This document shows, one piece after another, positions 1 through 7,411 of a stretch of DNA of 64,000 nt (position 1 is its first letter; every line of letters starts with the position of its first letter). This DNA comes from JBPCNH01 sp051001455 (GTDB lineage Bacteria; Actinomycetota; CADDZG01; WHSQ01), in assembly GCA_051001455.1 (NCBI GenBank), contig JBPCNH010000030.1, positions 137,117 through 201,116 of the forward strand, read 5' to 3'. A model generated the notes under the pieces. That model was not told the DNA's origin and made no database searches. It saw nothing but the letters and a program-made list of their open reading frames with translations. The translations under genes and the position numbers were made by a program.

Positions 1-66
1 GTCCGGGTGTGCATGGATGGCGAGGAGACAGCGCCGTTTATCGGTCACGCTCGGTAGGCTAACCCT

Positions 67-555
67 GTGGAAGACGAAGGGCACTCACCCGATTACTTCG
101 ACAAGGCCCGCACCGTTGCCGTTGCCGGACTCATAGTCGCCGCCTTGTTGGCGATCCTTGGATCCCTCCTCGACTGGGTGCACATAACTCCTCCCAACAT
201 CCTGCCTCCAGGAGAAGCGCCCAATGTTGAGCCGTTCACCGGCGTCGAGGCCCAAGATGGGTTGTGGGTCATCTCGGGGGCTCTCATCCTGCTCGCGTGC
301 GGCGTGGGGTTGCTGTTGCGCCGCCGGGGCGCTTACGCCCTGCTGGCTTTCGTGATCTCGGTAGTTATCGGAGCCATAGCCGTGGCCGACTACCGAGGTC
401 TAGGTGAGGTCTCGTCCGCGATCTCGAGGCGCATGAACATCGTCGGTGACGCGTCTGCAGGTATCGGACTGAAGCTCGTTGCGGTATCCGCGCTGATCGG
501 TTTGATCTCGTCGGTGATCGGGCTGGCAGCCACACCGAAAAGAACCAGCGACTAG
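67..555 (+). CDS. hypothetical four-helix membrane protein
   Basis: A 162-residue protein starting at GTG 67. Four hydrophobic segments are visible (about residues 18-38, 66-84, 88-106 and 133-153), with charged stretches between them. The segment between helices 1 and 2 is rich in Pro and Glu and is probably exposed. An RRR stretch follows helix 2, as expected of a cytoplasmic loop. I do not recognise a family and no catalytic motif is visible. It lies close upstream of the F420-type oxidoreductase on the same strand (46 bp to its ATG), but nothing else links the two. No strong Shine-Dalgarno precedes the GTG, so the start is tentative. Confidence 0.65.
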   Translation: MEDEGHSPDYFDKARTVAVAGLIVAALLAILGSLLDWVHITPPNILPPGEAPNVEPFTGVEAQDGLWVISGALILLACGVGLLLRRRGAYALLAFVISVVIGAIAVADYRGLGEVSSAISRRMNIVGDASAGIGLKLVAVSALIGLISSVIGLAATPKRTSD

Positions 556-601
556 AGAGTGTCGCCGTTTGCCCTGTGGGGCTCCGGGTACGGGATGTTC
601 G

Positions 602-1552
602 ATGACGAACTTCGGCTACAAGCTGTCCTCGGAGGAGCATTCGGCGCCGGATCTGGTGCGAAATGCCCGGCGCGCCGAAGAGGTCGGTTTCGACTTTGGT
701 GCCATCTCCGACCACTTCCACCCCTGGATCGACAAACAGGGCGAGAGCCCCTTTGTGTGGGGCGTCATCGGCGCCATCGGTCAAGCAACCACCAACCTCC
801 GGATCCTGACCGGTGTGACCTGCCCGTCTATCCGGGTCCATCCGGCGATCGTGGCGCAAGCATCTGCCACCGCGGCCTCATTGATGCCGGGTCGCTTCAT
901 GCTCGGACTCGGCAGCGGGGAGAACCTGAACGAACACGTGCTCGGCGACAGGTGGCCGGCGGCGGGAGAACGCATCGAGATGCTCACCGAAGCGATCGAG
1001 GTGATCCGCTCGCTATGGAAGGGCGGCAATACCAATCACAGAGGCAAGCACTACACGGTAGAGAACGCGCGCATCTACTCGCTTCCGGAAGAGCTGCCGC
1101 CGGTGATCGTCGCAGGTAGCGGCAAGAAAGCGATCGCTCTCGCCGGGAAGAACGACGGTCTGATAAGTCTCGCTCCAGACGAAGACCTGCTAGCCACCTT
1201 CGACCACGCGGGCGGCGCCGGGAAACCGAAATTCGCCGAAGTGAATATCTGCTGGGGGCCTGACGAAACCGAAGCCGTGACCACCGCGCTCGAGTGGTGG
1301 CCGGTCGGAGGAATAGGCGGCGAGCTGATGCAAGAGCTTCCCCTACCGCGCCACTTCGAACAAGCCGCGAGCACGGTTCGCCCAGACGATCTCACCAAGA
1401 CGATCTCTTGCGGTCCCGACCCCGACAAACATGCAGCCAACATCAAGAAATTCATAGAGGCGGGTTACGACCACATCTGGATCCACCAGATAGGCCCCGA
1501 CCAATCCGGCTTCCTAGACTTCGCCGCCAAAGACCTCCTACCGCGCCTCTAA
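602..1552 (+). CDS. LLM-class F420-dependent oxidoreductase (glucose-6-phosphate dehydrogenase-like)
   Basis: A 316-residue luciferase-like TIM-barrel protein. The N-terminus has the family pattern (FGYKLSSEE, then an ISDHFHPW stretch), followed by TCPSIRVHPAIVAQA and GRFMLGLGSGENLNEHV, typical of the FGD/TIGR03557-type subgroup that uses coenzyme F420. I start it at ATG 602 because the family begins there; an upstream in-frame start at 569 adds only 11 unconserved residues. These enzymes transfer hydride between F420 and a sugar phosphate, alcohol or other small substrate in the cytoplasm. The substrate cannot be told from sequence. Its presence implies F420 biosynthesis elsewhere in the genome. 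It is convergent with nadA. Confidence 0.85.
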   Translation: MTNFGYKLSSEEHSAPDLVRNARRAEEVGFDFGAISDHFHPWIDKQGESPFVWGVIGAIGQATTNLRILTGVTCPSIRVHPAIVAQASATAASLMPGRFMLGLGSGENLNEHVLGDRWPAAGERIEMLTEAIEVIRSLWKGGNTNHRGKHYTVENARIYSLPEELPPVIVAGSGKKAIALAGKNDGLISLAPDEDLLATFDHAGGAGKPKFAEVNICWGPDETEAVTTALEWWPVGGIGGELMQELPLPRHFEQAASTVRPDDLTKTISCGPDPDKHAANIKKFIEAGYDHIWIHQIGPDQSGFLDFAAKDLLPRL

Positions 1553-1576
1553 CCCGCGCCACGCACCGAACGGCAG

Positions 1577-1693
1577 GGCGGTCGCGCAAACAGCCGTGAG
1601 GGCCCGGTTTCACCCCGGAGCGATGCCTGGGTTCTTGTTTGGAGGAGCGGAGCGGGTGGGACCGGGCCCGGAAGGCGGTCGCGCACACAGCCG
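1577..1693. repeat. direct repeats flanking a long inverted repeat in the oxidoreductase-nadA gap
   Basis: Between the two convergent genes, a 20-bp direct repeat (1577-1596 and 1674-1693, one mismatch) flanks a 16-bp inverted repeat. Its arms are at 1600-1615 and 1654-1669; they pair fully in RNA, with two G-U wobbles, around a 38-nt loop. The direct repeats lie only 3 and 4 nt outside the stem. It could be a bidirectional terminator (although no T-tract is present) or a small inserted element with a target duplication. No coding potential is credible here. Confidence 0.5.
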
Positions 1694-1707
1694 ATGCTTC
1701 GGGACGC

Positions 1708-2700
1708 TTAGCTAATAGAAATCATCCGCTCTATCGGGAGGCGAGCCTTAGCGGCTATGTCCGGGGGGACGTCTACCTCGTAGGACGAGGTGTCTCCGGC
1801 GTCGAGTGCCTGGAGGCAGCGCAGGAGCTTCTGCGGCGTGATCATCTTCATGTAGCCGCATACGGCTGCTTCGTTCGCCGCGATCATCTGGGCTTCGGGG
1901 TTCTCTTTACGGAGCCGGTGCATCATCCCGGTTTCCGTAGCGATGATGAACTCCTTCGCGGGAGACTCCTTCATGCGCCGCACCATGCCTCCTGTACCGA
2001 GCACGAAGGATCGGTCGGCAGGAAGATCGCCCGTCGACATCAGGTACATGCACTGTGACGAGCACCCGCATTCGGGATGGACGTGCAGCTCGGCGCCGGG
2101 GTGCTCGGCCATCGTTTGCTGGATGTGGGAGGGCTCGATGCCGGCGTGCACATGACACTCACCCATCCAGATGTGCATCTTGCGGCCGGTGACGCGCTCG
2201 ACATGCGCGCCGAGAAACATATCGGGGCCGAACAGGATCTCTTTATCGGCAGGGATCGACTCGACGATCCTGGCCGCGTTGGCAGAAGTCACGCAATAAT
2301 CGGTTTCCGCCTTCACTGCCGCGGTGGTGTTCACGTACATCACGACCACCGCGCCGGGATGCTCCGCCTTCCACGCGCGTAGTTCGTCGGCGGTTATAGA
2401 CGCTGCCAGTGAGCATCCTGCCTCGGTGTCGGGGATGAGCACCTTCTTCTCCATCGACAAGATCTTGGCGCTCTCTGCCATGAAGTGGACGCCGCAGAAG
2501 ACGATCGTCGGTTCGTCGACGCGCGCCGAGATGCGGGAGAGTTCGAGAGAATCTCCGACGAAATCGGCCACATCCTGAACCGCGGGGACCTGATAGTTAT
2601 GCGCAACGATCACTGCGTTGTTGCGCCGCGCCAGCGCGCGAACCTCGCCGGCCCATTCTTCCGTAACCCCGGTTGCCAGGGCCTCCTGGGTGAGGACCAT
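1708..2700 (-). CDS. nadA: quinolinate synthase NadA
   Basis: A 330-residue quinolinate synthase A, which condenses iminoaspartate with dihydroxyacetone phosphate to quinolinate on a [4Fe-4S] cluster, in de novo NAD synthesis. Diagnostic motifs include NAVIVAHNYQVPAVQ near the N-terminus, a Cys in VFCGVHFMAE, HPECGCSSQC and a C-terminal Cys in NEAAVCGYMKMIT; these supply the cluster ligands. The start ATG overlaps the nadC stop by one base (TGATG), with GGAGG inside the end of nadC, so the two are translationally coupled. No nadB (L-aspartate oxidase) is in the cluster, unlike the common actinobacterial nadABC order. Confidence 0.95.
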   Translation of the reverse strand: MVLTQEALATGVTEEWAGEVRALARRNNAVIVAHNYQVPAVQDVADFVGDSLELSRISARVDEPTIVFCGVHFMAESAKILSMEKKVLIPDTEAGCSLAASITADELRAWKAEHPGAVVVMYVNTTAAVKAETDYCVTSANAARIVESIPADKEILFGPDMFLGAHVERVTGRKMHIWMGECHVHAGIEPSHIQQTMAEHPGAELHVHPECGCSSQCMYLMSTGDLPADRSFVLGTGGMVRRMKESPAKEFIIATETGMMHRLRKENPEAQMIAANEAAVCGYMKMITPQKLLRCLQALDAGDTSSYEVDVPPDIAAKARLPIERMISIS

Positions 2701-3542
2701 CAGCTCTCTACCTCCAGAGCCAGGTCGGCCGCCGGCGCAGAATGGGTCAGTGCACCGACCGAGATGAGGTCCACCCCGGCCTCGGCATAACGCCTGACGT
2801 TCTCGAGGGTGATGCCCCCGGACGCCTCCAGCTCGGCGCGCCCCTGCACCGCCCGCACCGTCTGGGCGACCAGCTCCGGACTCATGTTGTCGAGGAGCAA
2901 CGAACGCGCGCCCGCTTCGATAGCGGCCTCAGCTTCCTCAAGATCTATGACTTCGATCTGGACACGCAGGCCGTCGGCGTTCGCCAGCGCCCGCTTAGTG
3001 GCGGCTACAACTCCACCTGCGGCGGCGATGTGATTGTCTTTGACCAGTAGAGCGTCGTCGAGACGCATACGGTGATTCATCCCGCCTCCTGCGGCCACCG
3101 CATACTTCTCTAGCGTACGGAGTCCAGGAGTGGTCTTGCGCGTGTCGATCACGCGAGCACCCGTCCCTTCGATCGCCTCGACGTAACGAGCGGTGATCGT
3201 TGCTACACCGGACAGCCGCTGCAGGATATTGAGCGCCGTTCTCTCTGCGGTGAGGATGGCGGAGAGCGAACCCTCGATACGAGCCAACACGTCGCCCGGA
3301 CGCGTCACCTCGCCGTCGCTCGCCACGGCCGAGAAGGACACCCGATCGGCTCCCGTCTCGAGGAAGCACGCTTCCGCGATCGGAAGGCCTGCGATCGTTA
3401 GATGAGAGCGCGCCTCGATGCGCGCTCTCCCCATCAGCTCGGAAGGCACGACCGCTTCGGTCGTCTTGTCTCCCGTTCCCACGTCTTCGGCAAGCCATGC
3501 CCGTATGGCGGGAAGGAAGGATCCGACATCTAAGGCCTGCAT
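2700..3542 (-). CDS. nadC: nicotinate-nucleotide pyrophosphorylase (carboxylating) NadC
   Basis: Quinolinate phosphoribosyltransferase, about 280 residues, converting quinolinate and PRPP to nicotinate mononucleotide with loss of CO2. Visible family signatures are the N-terminal AEDVGTGDKTTEA, ERTALNILQRLSGVAT, IDTRKTTPGLRTLEKYAVAAGGGMNHRMRLDDALLVK split over the middle of the protein, and a C-terminal EASGGITLENV. I place the start at ATG 3542. A GTG three codons upstream (3551) is also possible and neither has a strong ribosome site. It is the first gene of a nadC-nadA operon on the minus strand. It supplies NAD together with NadA. Confidence 0.94.
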   Translation of the reverse strand: MQALDVGSFLPAIRAWLAEDVGTGDKTTEAVVPSELMGRARIEARSHLTIAGLPIAEACFLETGADRVSFSAVASDGEVTRPGDVLARIEGSLSAILTAERTALNILQRLSGVATITARYVEAIEGTGARVIDTRKTTPGLRTLEKYAVAAGGGMNHRMRLDDALLVKDNHIAAAGGVVAATKRALANADGLRVQIEVIDLEEAEAAIEAGARSLLLDNMSPELVAQTVRAVQGRAELEASGGITLENVRRYAEAGVDLISVGALTHSAPAADLALEVES

Positions 3543-3598
3543 CGTTCTCACATTAGATAGAACAGCAACGGGTGACCGAACCTTCCTCTGCCTAGCGA

Positions 3599-4816
3599 TC
3601 AGAAGGGCTCGACGATGTAGCCTCTGGAGCCGAGGGTCCGGGTCATCTCATCGATGTGCTCGCGTCCCTTGGTTTCCACCTGAAGGATCACGTCGACGTC
3701 GCCGAGGTGAACCGATGCACCCTCACGGTGGTGCTCGATCCCAACGATGTTGGCACCAAGACCTGCTATCAGACCCAAGAGTTCTTTCAGTTCTCCCGGG
3801 CGGTCAGCGATCCTCGTGTGAAAGGCGAAGTATCTGCCTGAGGCGCTAAGGCCGAATCTGATGACCCGTAGCAGCAACAAAGGGTCGATGTTCCCGCCGG
3901 AGAGCACCACGCAGACCGGAGGCACGAGATCTCCGAGGTTCTGCATGACGGCCGCCACACCTGCCGCGCCGGAAGGTTCGAGCACCAGCTTCATGCGTTC
4001 GGCGGTCATCACCAACGCCTGCGCGATGTCGTCATCGGTGACGGTGACGATCTCGTCGACCAACTGACTCACGTGCGCGAGGGTCAGCTCGCCCGGTTTG
4101 TTGGCTGCGATCCCATCTGCGATCGTCGAGACACTTTCAAGCTCTACCGGCACTCCTTTAGCCAGCGACGGGGGAAACGCCGCCGCGCCCGCGGCCTGGA
4201 CCCCCACGATACGGACGCCCGGACGGATCCCCTTCAGCCCGGCTGCGATGCCCGATATGAGCCCGCCGCCTCCGACGGGAACAACCACCGTTCCGAGCTC
4301 CGGCATCTGCTCGTGGATCTCGAGTCCGACGGTCCCCTGCCCTGCGATCACATGAGGGTGATCGAACGGATGCACGAAAACCGCTCCGCTTTCTTCTGCG
4401 AAACGAGTGGCAGCAGCGAAAGCGGCTCCGAAGTCCTTGCCCTCGAGCACCACTTCCGCGCCGTACCTCTTCGTCGCTTCGACCTTCGGAAGCGAAGCGG
4501 AAGCGGGCATGAACACCGTGGCCTGAGTGTCGGAGAGCGAGGCAGCCAGGGCCACCCCCTGAGCATGGTTCCCTGCCGACGCTGCCACGACGCCGGCGGT
4601 CCGTTCGGAATCATCCAGGCGCGAGATGCGATTGAAGGCACCCCTGATCTTGAAGGAACCGGTCCGCTGGAGGTTCTCGCACTTGATCGAGACGTCGCCA
4701 TCGACGAGACCGGATAAAGCTCGCGATCTATCGATGGGGGTGAGCACCGAAACGCCCTCGAGACGAGAACGAGCGTCTTCGATCTCGTCCAGTGAGACGA
4801 GAGGGATTGTCTTCAC
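3599..4816 (-). CDS. ilvA: threonine ammonia-lyase (PLP-dependent) with C-terminal ACT domain
   Basis: A 405-residue fold-type II PLP enzyme, deaminating threonine to 2-oxobutyrate. The PLP lysine is in GSFKIRGAFNRI (about residue 55) and the phosphate-binding loop is VPVGGGGLISG. Residues from about 325 form a single ACT-like domain (RPGELKELLGLIAGLGANIVGIEHHR), giving the length of the one-ACT-domain class rather than the two-ACT E. coli IlvA type. The start is GTG 4816. It faces away from the DAHP synthase gene with a 49-bp divergent gap. Allosteric control by an amino acid is likely from the ACT domain; biosynthetic versus catabolic use cannot be settled here. Confidence 0.9.
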   Translation of the reverse strand: MKTIPLVSLDEIEDARSRLEGVSVLTPIDRSRALSGLVDGDVSIKCENLQRTGSFKIRGAFNRISRLDDSERTAGVVAASAGNHAQGVALAASLSDTQATVFMPASASLPKVEATKRYGAEVVLEGKDFGAAFAAATRFAEESGAVFVHPFDHPHVIAGQGTVGLEIHEQMPELGTVVVPVGGGGLISGIAAGLKGIRPGVRIVGVQAAGAAAFPPSLAKGVPVELESVSTIADGIAANKPGELTLAHVSQLVDEIVTVTDDDIAQALVMTAERMKLVLEPSGAAGVAAVMQNLGDLVPPVCVVLSGGNIDPLLLLRVIRFGLSASGRYFAFHTRIADRPGELKELLGLIAGLGANIVGIEHHREGASVHLGDVDVILQVETKGREHIDEMTRTLGSRGYIVEPF

Positions 4817-4865
4817 GGCGCAATCCTACGTTCAGTGTCCCAAAGGTCTCCAGATAGGCGACCAT

Positions 4866-6218
4866 ATGACTATGAGCAGTACCTGGACGCCCTCATCCTG
4901 GCGCGACCGGCCGGTCCTTCAGCAGCCGACCTGGCCGGATGACGATGCTCTTGAACGAGCTCTCGATCAAGTGGCGAGCTTCCCCCCGCTGGTCTTCGCC
5001 GGGGAAGCACAACGGCTCAAGGGAGCGCTTGCCACGGTCGGGCGGGGGGAGGCTTTTCTGCTCCAAGCGGGCGACTGCGCCGAATCCTTCCGGGACTTCT
5101 CTGCCGACGCGATCAGGGACAAGCTCAAAGTGATCCTCCAGATGGCGGTGGTACTGACCTATGCCTCCGGGCTTCCCGTCGTCAAGGTCGGCCGGATCGC
5201 AGGGCAGTTCGCCAAGCCCCGCTCGTCCGAATCCGAAGAAATGAGTGGTCTGAAGCTGCCGGCGTTCAGGGGCCACGCGGTCAACGACAACGTCTTCACC
5301 GAAGAGGCCCGGCAGCCTGATCCCGAGAGGCTCGTGCAGGCGTATCACCAGTCGGCCGCGACCCTCAATCTACTGCGCGCTTTCACGAAGGGAGGCTTCG
5401 CCGACCTTCGACAGATCCATACGTGGAACCAGGAATTCGTAGCGGCGAGCAAACAGGGGCAGCGCTACGAGCAGATCGCGCGGCAGATCGAGCGCGCCCT
5501 CCAGTTCATGGCGGCATGTGGCATCGACCTAGGAGCAGACTCGGCATTGCACGAGGTCGACTTCTACACCTCCCACGAAGCGCTCCTCCTTCGATATGAA
5601 GAAGCTCTCACCCGCCGTGACAGCCTCACGGGTGATTGGTACGACTGTTCTGCTCACCTGCTCTGGGTCGGTGAAAGGACCCGCCAGCCCGGTGGTGCTC
5701 ACGTCGAATTCCTCTCAGGGATAGCCAACCCGATCGCCGTGAAACTGGGCCCTGCCGCGACCTCGCAAGAAGTGACCGAGTTGTGCGAGCGCCTCGATCC
5801 TCAGATGGAGCCCGGACGGTTGACATTCATCACGCGCATGGGAGCGGGTTTGATCGAAGAAAAGCTCCCCGCGCTCATCGGTGCCGTCCGGCGCGCCGGA
5901 CGGCAAGTGGTTTGGGTGTGTGACCCTATGCATGCCAACACATTCCTCACGTCGTCGGGCTACAAGACGCGCCGGTTGGATGACGTCCTGACCGAGATCA
6001 AGACATTCTTCGTCGTGCACCAACAGGAAGGAACGGTGCCCGGAGGAGTCCACCTGGAGTTGACGGCGGAAGATGTAACCGAATGTCTCGGCGGGGCGGA
6101 AGAGATCCTCGACGTTCACCTCGTCGACCGCTACGAAGCCCTGTGTGATCCAAGGCTCAACGCGCGTCAGAGCTTGGACCTGGCCTTCGCTCTGGGAGAG
6201 ATGTTGCAGAGCGGCTAG
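4866..6218 (+). CDS. aroG: 3-deoxy-7-phosphoheptulonate synthase, class II
   Basis: A 450-residue class II (plant/mycobacterial type) DAHP synthase, condensing PEP with erythrose-4-phosphate at the head of the shikimate pathway. Characteristic blocks are the N-terminal SSWRDRPVLQQPTWPD, FLLQAGDCAESF (Mn-binding Cys), GRIAGQFAKPRS, HLLWVGERTRQ, KLGPAATSQEV and VWVCDPMHANT. The ORF is open much further upstream, antisense to ilvA, but homology starts at the ATG at 4866 (a second ATG is at 4872). The stop TAG shares the palindrome CTAG with the stop of the convergent SelW-like gene. Feedback regulation is usual in the family but not visible in the DNA. Confidence 0.94.
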   Translation: MTMSSTWTPSSWRDRPVLQQPTWPDDDALERALDQVASFPPLVFAGEAQRLKGALATVGRGEAFLLQAGDCAESFRDFSADAIRDKLKVILQMAVVLTYASGLPVVKVGRIAGQFAKPRSSESEEMSGLKLPAFRGHAVNDNVFTEEARQPDPERLVQAYHQSAATLNLLRAFTKGGFADLRQIHTWNQEFVAASKQGQRYEQIARQIERALQFMAACGIDLGADSALHEVDFYTSHEALLLRYEEALTRRDSLTGDWYDCSAHLLWVGERTRQPGGAHVEFLSGIANPIAVKLGPAATSQEVTELCERLDPQMEPGRLTFITRMGAGLIEEKLPALIGAVRRAGRQVVWVCDPMHANTFLTSSGYKTRRLDDVLTEIKTFFVVHQQEGTVPGGVHLELTAEDVTECLGGAEEILDVHLVDRYEALCDPRLNARQSLDLAFALGEMLQSG

Positions 6219-6460
6219 CCCGCTCCCTCTACGGCGGCGCGGATCAACCTCATCGCATCGTCATGCTCGATGTGCTTCCCGGTGGCCTTCTTGGAATAGA
6301 TAGACCCGCCGTCGAGAGAAAGCTCGAATACACCACCGCTCGACGGGATGAGGTGAACCCCGGAGATCTGGTGTTCGAGCTCTTCGAGTATCAGCTCCGT
6401 CAGACCGACGGCTCTAGGCGCATACCCTCACTGGGCGCAATATTCGATCGTTATGATCAT
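6215..6460 (-). CDS. SelW/Rdx-family selenoprotein candidate (C-x-x-U, in-frame TGA at codon 11)
   Basis: On the minus strand, ATG 6460 opens an 81-residue frame to TAG at 6215-6217, interrupted only by TGA at 6428-6430. If TGA is read as selenocysteine, the N-terminus is I-T-I-E-Y-C-A-Q-U-G-Y-A-P-R-A. This is the redox motif of the SelW/Rdx thioredoxin-like family (animal SelW has C-G-A-U-G-Y). The rest also fits: LTELILEELEHQ, HLIPSSGGVFELSLDGG, SIYSKKATGKH. Length and secondary structure pattern match Rdx proteins. A SECIS-like hairpin follows the TGA. The protein is probably a cytosolic thiol/selenol redox protein. Alternatives are a recent nonsense mutation of a Cys form or a sequencing error; sustained family similarity after the TGA, the hairpin and the U-G-Y context favour selenocysteine. 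SelA, SelB, SelC and SelD are not in this window. Confidence 0.8.
6397..6411 (-). promoter_or_regulatory. SECIS-like stem-loop downstream of the UGA codon
   Basis: On the minus strand, 5'-CCGUC (6411-6407), loop GGUCU (6406-6402) and GACGG-3' (6401-6397) form a perfect 5-bp hairpin. The first loop G is 21 nt after the UGA. Bacterial SECIS elements sit just after the UGA and carry a G-G-U-type apical loop; the E. coli fdhF loop also contains GGUCU, at a distance of about 18 nt. The stem can be lengthened past a two-base bulge by an AG/CU pairing. It would bind SelB during translation. Confidence 0.7.
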
Positions 6461-6556
6461 GCCGCGAGCCTAAGGCAACTCCGAAGCAGATCGCGCTTGC
6501 TCGCGCGCTCGAGTTAGCGCACCCTATGGGCCTAACAACTAGAGAAAGGCGCAGTG

Positions 6557-7147
6557 ATGGAGCTCATCATCATCATCGGCATCATCGTGCTCTTGACGGT
6601 CCTCGTGATCGGCATCTACAACCGACTCGTTCGCCTGAGGAACCGGGTCGAGGCGGCGTGGGCACAGATAGACGTGCAGTTGAAGCGGCGTCACGATCTC
6701 GTTCCCAACCTCGTCGAGACCGTGAAGGGTTACGCAGCCCACGAGCGAGAGACCCTGGAAGCCGTCATCAAGGCTCGGCAGCAGGCGGTATCCGCCGGAG
6801 GGGTCGAGAACCAAGCGCAAGCAGAGAACATGCTGACGGGCGCTCTGCGCCAACTCTTCGCCGTATCGGAGGACTATCCGGATCTCAAGGCGAACGAGAA
6901 CTTCCTCGCGTTACAAGAAGAGCTCTCTAAGACCGAGGAACGCATCGCCTTCTCACGGCAGTTCTACAACGAGCAAACTCTCGCCTACGACAACTCTCTA
7001 GAGACCTTCCCGTCCAACATCGTGGCCGGGATGTTCAATTTCGAGGAGAAGCCGTACTTCGAAACCGAGGAAGCAACCCGCACCGCTCCGAGCGTGGACT
7101 TCGGCACGACTGCAGCTCCCCCGCCGGAGCCGGGCGTGACGCCGTAA
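6557..7147 (+). CDS. lemA: LemA family protein
   Basis: A 196-residue LemA protein. One N-terminal membrane helix (about residues 3-22, Ile/Leu-rich) is followed by the family signature (NRLVRLRNRVEAAWAQIDVQ, then KRRHDLVPNLVETVKGYA), a long helical region, and the C-terminal FYNEQTLAYDNSLETFPSNIVAGMF. The tail after about residue 170 is rich in Pro, Thr and Ala. I start it at ATG 6557 because GAAAGG lies 7 nt upstream; an in-frame GTG abuts it at 6554. LemA proteins are envelope-associated and of unclear biochemical role. The usual TPM-domain partner gene is absent. Directly after its TAA, in the same frame, lies a stretch ending in an LPXTG signal. Confidence 0.9.
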   Translation: MELIIIIGIIVLLTVLVIGIYNRLVRLRNRVEAAWAQIDVQLKRRHDLVPNLVETVKGYAAHERETLEAVIKARQQAVSAGGVENQAQAENMLTGALRQLFAVSEDYPDLKANENFLALQEELSKTEERIAFSRQFYNEQTLAYDNSLETFPSNIVAGMFNFEEKPYFETEEATRTAPSVDFGTTAAPPPEPGVTP

Positions 7148-7228
7148 CGGATCGGGGGATCCAGCGACGCTGACACCGACGAAGCGGGTCCCGCCCAGAG
7201 ACAAGCCGGAGAAGGACCCGTCGGCGAA

Positions 7229-7384
7229 GTGAGTACCCGCGCAGCTGCTCTCCCACACACCGGAGCTTCACTGCTTGGATTCATCGCACTTTCCTTCGGG
7301 CTGCTAGCAGCAGGCTTCGCTGCTCCGAAGCTCCGGCGGAGCTCGTCAGATGCCCACAGCGAAGGGCCTACGAAGGCTCGGTGA
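7229..7384 (+). CDS. micro-ORF carrying an LPXTG cell-wall sorting signal (possible broken tail of a larger protein)
   Basis: From GTG 7229 a 51-residue frame encodes, near its start, LPHTG, then a hydrophobic stretch of about 20 residues (GASLLGFIALSFGLLAAGF), then KLRR and a polar tail. That order is a complete sortase sorting signal. The frame is open back to 7148, the base after the lemA TAA, and is in phase with lemA; the open part between (D, E, P, Q, G-rich) resembles a wall spacer. It could be a LemA extension cut off by a stop, the remnant of a sortase substrate, or a translated mini-protein. No good ribosome site precedes the GTG and no sortase gene is in view. Confidence 0.4.
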   Translation: MSTRAAALPHTGASLLGFIALSFGLLAAGFAAPKLRRSSSDAHSEGPTKAR

Positions 7385-7411
7385 AGGACCGGTGGCATTC
7401 CCGCGGCAGCC

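Noticed and set aside
1607..1634. Second SigB/SigF-type promoter (GTTT-N18-GGGTT)
   Set aside because: The spacing is long, the -10 element lacks the final A, and there is no gene downstream on that strand.
6263..6517. 84-residue plus-strand frame between aroG and lemA
   Set aside because: It is the antisense of the SelW-like selenoprotein frame, which matches a known family; this one does not.
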